Below, in pieces: positions 1 through 10,458 of a DNA stretch of 64,000 nucleotides (its first letter is position 1; each line of letters starts with the position of its first letter). The stretch covers positions 15,231,001-15,295,000 of the forward strand of contig CM073325.1 of NCBI GenBank assembly GCA_037043015.1, written 5' to 3'. The position numbers and the translations under genes are program-made. The stretch is from Bryum argenteum. Its lineage: Eukaryota > Streptophyta > Bryopsida > Bryales > Bryaceae. Below the pieces are notes generated by a model. It worked only from the letters and a program-made list of their open reading frames with translations. It made no database searches and was not told the origin of the DNA.

Positions 1-667
1 CAAACGATTGCATCACATGCAACCTCAATGTCTAGGATTTAGAAGTGGTGTACTAAGACTTTAGGGTTCTATTAAGGTCAGTGTTGCAATCAACACATGC
101 GAACGTGCATTAAACACACATGTAATGGACGGAATAGCTCTTTAGTCTTTGGAAATACTATTTTCTGCTTTTTAAATTTCATGCATTCGGAGATGAGGAA
201 TACGCTCAGGCTATGAGTGACTTGTGGCCCTAAATCATTCCAAGTGAGGGTGCTGCCCTATTTGAAGTTGCGGTGAATCTTATGACATGATGTTAGCAAG
301 CGTTTAATCGCATGTCTCTCGCCTTCGATAGCATATCGTATTGGTGAAGGTGACATTGTTCGTTTAGGCTATGATTGTCTCATGTTTAGTAATCAGTGGC
401 GTTATCATCCATAGCGGCCTTGTGGAGTCGGGATGAGTGTTAGCAAGCGTTCTGGACTCGCCTGTTGTAAGAGTCGATGGTGACATTGCCTTGATCTGAA
501 CATCGATCCATGTACTTTCTGATAAAAACGCTAATCAGGGCTAGGAGCGTTTTATTTTCAGTCACGTTACCACTTACAGTGGGGGTGCGGCCCTTTTGAG
601 CCATTTGATCTAGGCAGTTTTCACTCGGAGCATATCTCTTGATTTTTGATAGCATGCTTATGTGCAG
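1..667. other. Upstream flank of the membrane-protein gene
   Basis: No convincing coding frame. Two partly similar segments near 290-360 and 437-490 both contain GTTAGCAAGCGTT and a later GGTGACATTG, so a short degenerate duplication is possible. The stretch probably includes an intron and an unseen first exon of the gene starting at 668, because that exon is preceded by a good acceptor (TATGTGCAG) and no in-frame ATG lies upstream of it. Confidence 0.4.
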
Positions 668-2006
668 GGGGCTCAGGCAGTATCGGCGACAACAGAAGGA
701 GGATCATCAACACCAAATGACGCAGAGCCACTCCCAGAGTTCTCACTAAAACTGAAGATACTAGGAAAGAACGAGAGCGGGGGGTACGAGGACAATTTCT
801 ACGAGGAGAAAGTGGGGTTAGGAGCACCCTCAGCGCGACTTATGGGAGGACGTAATGTCGACAGGCCAGTACCACCAATAGGACTAACGCTGCTCTTCAT
901 GCTGGGAGTGCTAGCTGGAGGATTAATGGCATTCTGCGCAGTGATAATGCTCCAACACGCTGCCCTCCTAGGAACAGTAGCATACAGTGTCATCAGTGCA
1001 TACGCAGGGAAGCAAGTGGGAGTAGTACGAGCGGTGAAATCCGGGTTCCGGCTGGGGATGGTGCGCTTGATCTGGCTCGCTCTTCTGCACGGCACTGTGC
1101 GCGACTTGATGTGTCTATTCGTCATGAAATCGTTTGTGGGGAGTGGTGTTATGGACGCCGAGAAAGCTGATCGTCTTGTGCTGCGATTGTCCCTCATGCC
1201 TTTCTCTATCGTGGCTCCGTTTAAGGATGTTGAAGCGACGAGCTTCTCCCTGGCTGCTCGCATTGGCGGCTTCGTTGTCGTTGATTATATCATTGATGCT
1301 ACGACTTCGTGCATCTATGTTATGGCTTGCTGGGCTACTATTATGGAACGCCAGTACTGGGGCTTTGCTGCTTTCTCGAGAGGCTGGAGGCTTGTTTCTT
1401 CCATGCAGCACCAGGTATGCAACTTTCTCATCCTCTGCACTGTTGTAATGTTTCATTCCTCACCCTTCAGTTGATCCATATCAGACTGTTTTTGTTTCTA
1501 TGACAATGCTGATAGCGAAGTCATGCATAATGTGCAATTTGGTCTAGTCTATGACCGGTAGTAGTTACTATTCCAAGTTGAAACTGTGGACTCCGGAAAA
1601 GTTTTCTCCTTGTTTTTTTAACATAGTGTAGTCTAAAACTTTGGATCGTGGAAATCATTGGAAAAGGGTTTCTTATCGCAGTTGATTCCTCTCATTTGGG
1701 CCAATCAATGTATCCAACATTTTCGGTGGCACTCGTTGCTTCAACAGTCGCTCATAGATCGTGTTCCTTGTTGCTGGGCAGGTGATCGCCATCAAGATTC
1801 TGGAGAGCATGTTGTGTGGCAGAAGTGCACGGTTCGTTTTATCGTTAGCGTTGGGCAATTTTCTGTCACTTTTGGTGATCTCCGTTGGACAACTCTACTT
1901 CATCGTCTGTTGGCTGGTGCTCTACTTGTCCGCACGGTGCAGGCAGGACACAAATCCTCGTTTTAGTCACAGGGTTTTGGAGGGTTTTCTAGACAGGATC
2001 AGATAA
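668..2006 (+). CDS. ASG7-like plant multi-pass membrane protein, two 3' exons
   Basis: Two exons join in frame: 668-1414 (donor CAG|GTATGC) and 1782-2006 (acceptor GGCAG|GTGATC), ending at a stop and giving about 323 residues. The N-terminal part is acidic and polar. It is followed by hydrophobic stretches at LTLLFMLGVLAGGLMAFCAV, VRLIWLALLHG, an SLMPFSIVAPF segment, VVVDYIIDATTSCIYVMA and, in exon 2, LSLALGNFLSLLVISVGQLY and WLVLYLSAR, so roughly five or six membrane passes. The C-terminus reads HRVLEGFLDRIR. From memory this resembles a plant-specific transmembrane family that includes Arabidopsis ASG7, whose members end in a similar ...RELEGF... motif; its biochemical role is unknown. The 5' end is uncertain: no in-frame ATG precedes 842, and the acceptor before 668 suggests an upstream exon. 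An ATG at 842 would be the start if translation begins within this exon. Confidence 0.72.
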
Positions 2007-3289
2007 GTAGCACTTATCTTTTTTAGATAGACGATCGTCTCTCGCGATGGCTACTACTTGTAAATCATTCATTAGTGTGGTGAGTATATGGCCACTACCT
2101 TACGTTACTGTAGATAGAGATACAATACCCTAATTGGAGACCCAGATGCAAATTTCTCAGCATCGAACAATGGAGTGGAGTTTACACTTTCTTTCAAGAC
2201 GACAACATTGTTGCAGCTGAAGGTATGTTTCTTCATGAGCATTATTTGATTGAAAACTTCAATCAATTTTTCTTCGTGTTTTGTTTGGCTACTGATGTGA
2301 TGATTTCGTGTTGTTTTGCAGGCTGAGAAATCATTCTATTTTTTTTTTCATTCATGGCATGAGGGATATTGATAGAACTGGTCGTAGAGTGTTTGCTGAA
2401 GGAGCTTTTTTTGGAGCTACATATTGTTGCTTTTACAAGGTAATCCTGCCGGTTGGTATTTAGATTCCTGTTGATTCCACAGGAAGCATAGCATTTTAGA
2501 TGCTGCTAAATATTTTGGCAAGTTCTTTGTTTTTTGCTCTTCTTTTTAAAAAGAAAAAAAAAAATATTCAAAATGTTCTCTTGATATGTTATGATCATAG
2601 TTTGCCTCTTTTAAGAACTTTTTGCATGCTTTTAGCGAATATTTATTGAGATTTTAGTAAATATTATTGAGCGAGTGGATACTTACTTGCTTATGGTGTG
2701 CCACATTATGGGGCTATAAATACTTGGAAATTCATTGTCTCATGGTATTCATTGTCTTAGGATTTGTTGGCCGGAATTGTTGCTAGCACCTTCATAACAA
2801 ATCCGCTTTCAACAATACCTCATGCACCCCAGCTGACTAATTGTGCCTAAGATCATAATGTTACTCTCTCACACACACATAAAACAAACTACTTGCTTTA
2901 TGTAATAGATGTGGTATGAGTGAACAGGTCCACTATTCAACACGCTTGGGTGTAATTTGTCAATATTTAGCAAGAGTACTTGAATATGCTAACCACACTA
3001 TATGGGGTTTTCCTGTTAGAAGATGTTTAAAGGATGTTCGTGGTCACGAAATATTCAAAAAATGTTGGAGAATTCTATATTTAAGTATCTATTATCTTAG
3101 TTTGCAATTGTTTGATGGAAGCATGATGTTGTTGGTATTGTTGTATGTCTTGAGGTAGAGTGTGAGGTGAATCCAATGCTATATTTCATAAATGTATATA
3201 TGGATTTTCCTTAAATCTATCAATATTTGTTCTCTAAAGACTTGGGGACCTCTTTGGTTAATAAATACCATTTCACTTGTTGAGTTTTA
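2007..3289. other. Gene-poor stretch downstream of the membrane-protein gene
   Basis: AT-rich and without a supportable gene. The first few hundred bases are presumably 3' UTR of the preceding gene. A donor-like AAGGTATGTT near 2222 suggests possible splicing of the 3' UTR, but I cannot confirm it. Confidence 0.35.
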
Positions 3290-3481
3290 GGTTATCCTAA
3301 CTTCCAAACTACCCTACCTCTTTTTAGTCAAAAAAACACAATTTTTTTTAAGTATCATGTGTAATAACGTATGAATCTTAATTGTACAATCTTGTTATAG
3401 AGTACTAAAGATAATTCGGATCAAATTTGGGGCCATAAGGTCTTGTAGATTGCAAGATCATAAGTTATTTGTACTTATAAA

Positions 3482-3512
<31 letters not shown>

Positions 3513-3680
3513 GAAAATCCAAGGTTTTCACTTTGAAATGGAAATGCTACCCATATACCAATTGTAATAAAAGGATCACCAACTAAATAGGTGTTTACTT
3601 TCATCCAAGCAATACTTTAGATCCAAAAAGCAACGCTAGAAAATTTTCTTGCCTCAACGCTTAGGGGCTAAGAGCCCAAT
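3290..3680 (+). repeat. Diverged copy of the TTAA-flanked 20.4-kb element family
   Basis: Several phrases recur in the same order as at 20450-20770: TTTTTAGTCAAAAA, a TTGTAGATTGCAAGATCAT block followed by ATTTGTACT, a GGAAATGCTA.CCA block, and an ...AAATTTTCTTG.CTCAA block. The copy is diverged, and an (AAT)n microsatellite near 3482-3510 interrupts it. No clear inverted ends remain. Confidence 0.55.
3482..3510. repeat. (AAT)n microsatellite
   Basis: About nine AAT/ATA units in a row inside the diverged repeat copy. Confidence 0.8.
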
Positions 3681-5387
3681 TAATCATTTTACAGTCAATT
3701 TCAAAATTTGAGAAGTTGTATCAAGCTAAAAAGAATTTGGAATTTTATTTTGTACCGTCCCAAAAGTTCGTCAAGTTAGGAACCACATTCAATTCATAGA
3801 ACCTCATCTCCTTCTATAATAATGCTAGTAAGGTCCCCGTTATTCCTGCGGGGAGCTCTTTCTTTGATGGTCTTCAATGACCCTTGTCCCCGATTCCCTC
3901 GTTTTTGGTTCCCCATCCTGTGTTCCCTTATTCTTCGTTCCTCGACCCATGTTCCCTTGTTCTTGGCTACCATTCTTTTGTTTTTCATTCCTTGTCTCCT
4001 TTGTCTCCTTACTATGTTAATTAGATCCAAAACTCTTAGTAACAATCAAATATTACTTACAAACTTTCAAACCCCCTCATGTTGGATATGCATGACCATG
4101 GAACCTATGAGCGGGGATCCTTAAACATACACTATTTTGCAAATAGTGTATGAATTCGAAGATCCTTTTTTTATCACACATTGCTTTCTGTTCCTAATCC
4201 AAAATTTATGAATTGTTGAAAGGGGTTTACTGCTTGTACTTATCTTTTGCACCTCGGCCTCAAAAAAACCTATTTTTTGGGAGGAAAGATTTGGATATAA
4301 GTCATTTAGAGGCCGGCGTAAATAGATTTTTGTTCAAAAATAGTAATAAAATGTATGGTACTCAAGGAGTTGCATATCTCTTTTATTCACCATTTGATTT
4401 CAACTCTATTTGTTGGGTTCGATTTCAATTGTATTCTAGCTTTTGTAGTAGAAAGCTTAGGTTGGTCATTTTGTAGAAATGTGCTCAAAAGGTGACAATT
4501 GCGATCTTGGCTTAAGTGACAAAATGTCAAAGTTGATGTTTTAAGTGATGGGCCTCTAATTCCGGTGAGAAAAACAGAGGTAATGTCATTGTCTTAAGTG
4601 ACAGATTTGTCAAAGGTAACTTGTCCCATTAAACATTTTTGCAAATTGCCACTTGAGACAAGGGACAACAAAAATGACACAAATTCTCGTCTTTGTGGAC
4701 ATCACTTTTTTGCATTTTTCATTTAGTGTTTTCACCATTGCAAGGCTTATATTTCACCAGTGCTGAATTATTTCGGTAGAAGGGTGTTTCTAAAATGAAT
4801 GTAAACAACATTTCTTTTTGCAATTGGTACGTAGTACTATTTTCATCCCAAAGTGAAAATGATTAAATTTTGTATCCTAATTCAAGTACAAATACATTAC
4901 GATCTCGCAACCTATGAGGTCTTATGACTCAAACTTTGCTCTAAATGACCTACAATAAGTCTAAATAATACAAGTTTGTAAATTGAGATCTAAATTCTTG
5001 AATTCAATTTCATACACGACAATTTTTCTAAAAAATAAATGTATGAGTGTAAGATATGTAGAATGCAACAGGACCATTAGTGTATTTTGAAAAAATATGA
5101 CAATGTTGTGTTTTGAGTGACTTCAAGGCACAAACTGCCTTTAATGGATGTATCCCAAAAACCTTTGACTCAGGACCATGCCACATGAGAGGAAAGGCAC
5201 TGAGTTGGATGAATTATATTGGTTAAAATGAGCAAGTGGTTGCTACATGAGAGGAAGTATGGAGAGAGGCAACAATGACATGGAACAACTTTATAGCTTT
5301 GGATTCTCCTTTGGATAATTCTTTGGGATCTACATGGCAATGAAGTAACGTGACATGACAGAATAAATGTATTCCAAAACTATCGGG
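3681..5387. other. Gene-poor AT-rich stretch with repeat fragments
   Basis: No supportable gene. An inverted fragment of the 20.4-kb repeat family lies near 4860-4960, where GTACAAATACATTACGATCT reads as the reverse complement of that family's core. The stretch at about 5100-5175, together with 5735-5835, resembles 19675-19870 in order (TGTTGTGTTTTGAGTGA, AAAAACCTTTTGACTCA, then CCGCTTGGTC.AAAATTGG). This points to a dispersed repeat whose copy here is split by other sequence. Confidence 0.45.
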
Positions 5388-5615
5388 CACTACACTAAAT
5401 AGGTAGATTAGTGTTAGATACACTAATTTATATAAACATGTTATAGGTTTTTAGTGTTAGTAAATATTTTTACCCACTACATTGGTCAAGATGGGGATCC
5501 TTCCATAGTATGAGAATCAATACCCTTGGTAAATTGTTTTTACCAGAAGAAAAAAACTTGTAGCATTTTCAAATCTTATAAAAATCTAACACTAATCTAC
5601 CTATTCAGTGTAGTG
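5388..5615. mobile_element. 228-bp MITE with 32-bp inverted ends (CACTAC...GTAGTG)
   Basis: The first 32 bases (5388-5419, starting CACTACACTAAATAGG) match the reverse complement of the last 32 (5584-5615) at 31 of 32 positions. There is no coding capacity. Termini reading CACTAC recall CACTA-type elements, but I see no clean 3-bp target duplication, so the superfamily is open. It lies inside the split dispersed repeat described for 5100-5835. Confidence 0.75.
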
Positions 5616-7029
5616 TTTGGAAGCCCACATTGTAAGGAAAAAAACAAAGAAAAAGAAGGCAAAGTGCCATGTTGAAGGAAGTTGTGAAACTTCCTCTCCC
5701 TCTCGTGTGGTTTGGGCCTCACTTGGAGGTTTGTAAGCTGCTACCATCCTCCTAAATATACTATTTCAGATTTCCCCAAAGCCCCATCCTCACAAGTGAA
5801 ATACCCGATCCGCTTGGTCCAAAATTGGTCGTCATCCAAAACTGTAACTTTGCATGCAAACTATGTGCTATAGTAGTAACGAGCATTGAATGCACTTCCA
5901 TAGTTGCAAGTCGATCATTGATGGGGTAGGTTAGTTTAAACAGTAAGTTTTGTACAACTTCCAAAATTTGACCATGTAAATAAATATAAAGGCTGATAAT
6001 TTATTTAATTTTTTTAATTATTGAAAAATTAATGGACTTAAGTTGGAAAAAGACATGATTTATTGACGAAGCAACAAGCTCATGTGTTGCCTGCAGGACA
6101 TGAATGCCTTTGGCCAGTTTAAAAAGTAATAATAATATTATTATTTTTATTTCTATTAGGTGGTCAACCTTGCATGCTTCTGCCCATTGGTCAGTCAAAA
6201 AACATCAGAATAATTAATAATCTAAGTACATATAGAAAAAAGCTGAAACAGCTTCTGAAGAATTTGCATGTACTTTAGAAGTACATTGTTTTTCTCTTTT
6301 TAATTCTTGAAAAATTTAATGTACCAACAAAGTGCATGATTTAAAAAATCTTCTTGCTAGAACCCTTTTTCTTCAATAACATATGCATTGATTTATTTTA
6401 AGTATCAAGTGTTGTCCATTTTTGAAGTTTGTCATCGAGTTCGTTCTTTTGAAGTTAGAGTGGCATGATGTTGTAACTTCGTATCGTCCACGGGTTAGAA
6501 ATTTCATTCGTAGAGGATGGGAACTTCGACTTTTGAGATGTCCTAAATTTTATGTACAAACTCGGCATGGTAGGATTGATTCCGAACGGGCATGGATGTT
6601 GAGCCAACTCACTCACATTTTGAGTCCATGGGCCACTTGGAGAATACATTAAACAATTAATGAAGTGGGGGCTTCTTACCCCATGTGTAAAGCCCTTGAG
6701 GATGATTTGTAGAAGGGAAAACAAGGTCAATTTGTATTATTAGCTACAGTCTATGCTTTTGATTTGTTTGCATTATAATATTTTAGTGAAATGATGATTT
6801 TGTCTGAAATCAAGCAACGGCTGAATTGGCCTTCCATTCTTGTATCTCATAACTTTTGGAGCGCGGTGGGCCGTGTCATAACTTGTCCCGCACATATTAA
6901 AATACAATTTCAGAAAAAATTGGACTTAACTCTCCCTGTGCCGATTTCAAAAAATTAGACCAATCACAAGTGAGAATTCGGCCATGAATTGGCCCCATCA
7001 ATGGCTTGCCTCCTCGTGCAAAGCGGCCC
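5616..7029. other. Gene-poor AT-rich stretch
   Basis: Contains the second half (about 5735-5835) of the dispersed repeat shared with 19780-19870. Open frames near 6420-6730 exist on both strands but show no domain, no splice context and no coding-like composition. Nothing else is supportable. Confidence 0.35.
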
Positions 7030-7549
7030 TAAGAGCATCTCCTATGGCCCCTCCATCCGCACCCTAGCACCGATGGTAGCGTGCCTGCCAACAAAACAAG
7101 CTCTGGACAACGCTCCTTGTCACCCTCCCTCTAAGAACAGAACTCCCTACGAAAAAGAAACCCTCCCCCTCTTACTAAATGGAAGCTTTTTGCGATGAGC
7201 AAGTGCACAAGAAGATGCACGACAAGCCTCCATTTGTCCTTTTGCGGGAGCAAACAATAAAAAAAATTGAGGTTCCTCGTCGTTGCAGCAGATTGCCCCT
7301 CGCAGCCAGCCTTCTGAGTTCATCGTAGCTACCTTGCCCTTTCCCAACCAAGAATAGAGAAATCCCCAGTCCGTTCTACTTAGCGGACAACTGAAAACAG
7401 ACGGACTAGGGACCAACTAGGGACTACTTAGCAGATTTCTCTAATGTGTCGACCACTTTCATCTTGTAGCTCCCGACACTTCACTTTTTCATGTCGATAA
7501 ATGTGCCACTGGATCCTTTGTTTACAGGGAGCCATAGGAGATGCTCTTA
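7030..7549. mobile_element. 520-bp MITE with perfect 19-bp inverted ends
   Basis: TAAGAGCATCTCCTATGGC at 7030-7048 is the exact reverse complement of 7531-7549. The ends resemble the GAGCATCTCC termini common in plant MITEs. The interior is more GC-rich than its surroundings and has no convincing protein. Superfamily is uncertain (PIF/Harbinger or hAT), because the flanking TAA/TTA can be read as part of the inverted repeat instead of a duplication. Confidence 0.75.
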
Positions 7550-8491
7550 CGTTAAAACAATTCACACCACAACCAAGCCTCACCTCTTTCAACCCTTACA
7601 GAAAATCTAGAGGAATGTTGCCAGTGCAAGCAATTTTTGTGCATGTGGAAAATTAGTAGAAAACTAGAGCAAGTGGAATCATCATTTTTCGACTCTTCTT
7701 CAGTAAGTAATGAATTTCTAAAGATGGAAATATAGGTGTTCCTAAAATGGTGCCCTAAAGTGACGCCCTATAATCTTTGCAGTGTGTACATGGTACTATT
7801 GTATGGAGAAGCTATTATGTATGTGACAGTGAAGATTACTAGGGCTCCATTTTCGGCACTGCACCATTTTGGGCTGCTCAACCATAAACGCCCAAGCATG
7901 CCCCTCGGGCTTGCTTTTTAGTGTAAATTCAGAGGGGCTGGACGTTTAAGGGTAAAAGTGGACAAGGATCTTGGCATTAAATGAAGCCAATAATTGGGTT
8001 CTTAGCAAGAGCAAGCGATCATTTACCTGCTTTGAAAATGATGGACTTACTTACCTCGATATCTATGGCGCAAATGGCATGATGGTATCATCCCATCGTA
8101 AGGAAAATATGATAAGTGGAAAGAACGGTAACCAGGACGACTGACTGCAGTAAACCATCAAGTGCGGTGTCATATTCCCACCTAAATGGCCATCTAAGTT
8201 TTATGATCAAATTTCATTTATCCCCTTTTACTCATAGCTAGCTAGCCATTATTTTTTCAGCCTTATCTGCATGGACGGTTAAATTTACTCTTTTTAAGAT
8301 TCCACTAGTGTGGGGACATTTATTTTGTTTGTTTGATAACCCGCCTTTCTCATGATGACAATCGAAATTTAGAGTCCTCCTAGAGACATCATTGTGTCGA
8401 CTCGATTAATTTTGCGCACATGTATTTTCCGTGCGTGCGGAAGGATCTTGTGCGGTTAATTTATTGCCAAAGAAATCATTAGATTTCTTAA
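7550..8491. other. Gene-poor stretch with decayed repeat ends
   Basis: No gene. Around 7877-7955 lie AAACGCCCAAGC and, inverted, GGACGTTTAAGGGTAA, which resemble the two ends of the 361-bp TTAA MITEs near 52 kb brought close together. This may be a deletion derivative. Confidence 0.35.
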
Positions 8492-8744
8492 CCCATGTAG
8501 ATTCTTGAAACCCCCAAAAATGGGTTTTGAAAGAACAAAATTTAGTCAACTTTGACTGTTATAATCTCACATATGAAGAAGAATGAATGGCTCAAATTTG
8601 GCATGCGCGGAGTATGCCAAGTTAACTTTGAATTCGTACGGTTAGATGTGCTATGTGATGCATAGATTGAGCTATATATGATCTTGAGGTAGAAGGAGGT
8701 TATTTTTTGTAATTTAGATAATTTTGCACTAAGTATCTTTAGGG
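8492..8744 (-). mobile_element. TTAA-flanked piggyBac-type MITE, 253 bp
   Basis: TTAA occurs exactly at 8488-8491 and 8745-8748. The ends read CCCATGTAGATTC and, inverted, CCCTAAAGATAC. Read on the minus strand, the interior aligns by eye with the MITE at 15179-15438: a TCTAACCGTA segment, a CCAAATTTGA.CC.TTCATTCTT segment, and the TGTGAGATTATAA.GTCAAAGTTG core all occur in order. Non-autonomous; mobilisation by a piggyBac transposase is inferred from the TTAA target. Confidence 0.72.
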
Positions 8745-10458
8745 TTAATAACCATGAATAAGAACCAAGAAGATGATCCATCAACATGTTTTTTTAACAA
8801 AGAGAAATTAAGTTAGAAATGGGCACATCACCAAACTTGGACCTTATTGACACCATTTTACGGAATTATTCACACTTGGAGAGTGATGTTGCTCTTGCGC
8901 AATTATTATTAGCTTTCCCCAACAAGCCTCCTTTGAATTTGAAAATTATAGTGTTGGATACACTAAGTATTGATCATGTGATTTGAAAAAATAATGCTTG
9001 TTGCAAGTTTTCTAAATTTAGTACCAAGAACCCCAATGCCGAAAAAATTGCGTTATTCCGCTTAAATGGCACACCTCAACTTCTTGAACAACGGGAGTTT
9101 GAAAACCACAATACAATATATTGAACGATATATTAACCCCTAACCGTCCGTGTGTTTTTGGGAGCTTGAAAGTAGAAAAGTGTGATTTTTCTACCACTAT
9201 GCACTCAAGAAGGTGTGGACCAGATTTTTTTACTTTTTTTAGATATCCAACCATAAGATCTTGTAGCCACTTGTATTTGAAAGTGCTGATCCAAATTTCA
9301 ACCGTTTGGATCTTTTTCATTTGTGAGATCATAACGTTCAAAGTTGAATATGAAATTTTTTTTGCCCTTGCCCGGGATACATAGTGTACATGGTCCAAGA
9401 GCAAGTTGATGATTGTTACCCCAAACTTTTTGCTCATATTTTTTTCCATGTAGGTAATCAAGTTGCACATATGCATGCAAAATTTTTGGAGCTCATTCAA
9501 GTTTTTGAACCATCTTCTAAATTGTTTCCCAAGCGGAGGTCTAAATTGGCACTTTGTCCCTTGAAAGGGTTGTATGCACATTGCATTTTGAGATTTTGGA
9601 AAATTCGAAAATTGAACGGTCAGAATGTTCCCTTATGAGTTTCTAAATTTGAGGCACAATTATTTTTGAAAAATTCGAAAATCTGAATTTCTTATGATTT
9701 ATCAAAGGGTTGGTGCAAATCATCTCGCTAAATTTGAGATGGGCGGGGGATGGTATATTGGGAGTCCACCGGCGTTGTTCTTCACTCGCCCGGTCCTTTG
9801 TAACAATTATGAATTCACATGCATGTAGTAATAACTACGAGAATAATTTAGTGAGAAGTGGGATGGAAAACATTGATGGCTCCGCCAAACCGAATCTTTT
9901 AATAAATGTTCGCCCCATGTGCAAGGAGAAGTTGATTTTGGCACTTGGCCACCTCGGCCGCCTAGCCGGCCCTCCTCCTTGGACCAAAGAAATGCTCCAA
10001 CAAAGAAATGGGGCCACAAAGACGGCGCGTCCCTGTACAAAAGACTCCTCCGCCAACCGCAGCCCACCGACCGGCTCCAGCAGGGTCCTCCACGCCTGCT
10101 GCTTGCATGGGCGTATCCCCTCCTGCGCATCTGACGTGGATGCCACGTCCTCCTCGTCCTCCAAGCTCCAAGGGCGCTCAAGCTCCGGGGGGCTTGAAGC
10201 TCCATACTGAGGCTCTGTTCCTGTAAAATGGAAAAGAAAAAACTGGTCTTGCTATGCCGTGGTAAACCCTGCACCAAACCCCATAGTATTGTCTACAATT
10301 ACAAATATGATCTCATTCCCTGAGAAAATCTAACGTGTATTGCAAAGAATTATGCATGAAAAAAATATGCATGAAAGAATTGGATGCGTATAAAATGTTT
10401 GGAAATTGGAAACTTGGGACTAACATTACATGTAAAAAATAGGGGTTGTAATTTATAC

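Noticed and set aside
662-667. GTG at 662 as the start codon of the ASG7-like protein
   Set aside because: GTG is not a normal nuclear start, and the same bases form a good splice acceptor (TATGTGCAG); an upstream exon is the better reading.
9710-10277. Overlapping open frames on both strands in a GC-rich patch
   Set aside because: They lie in the 3' part of the piggyBac element, show no domain and arise from GC-rich composition.
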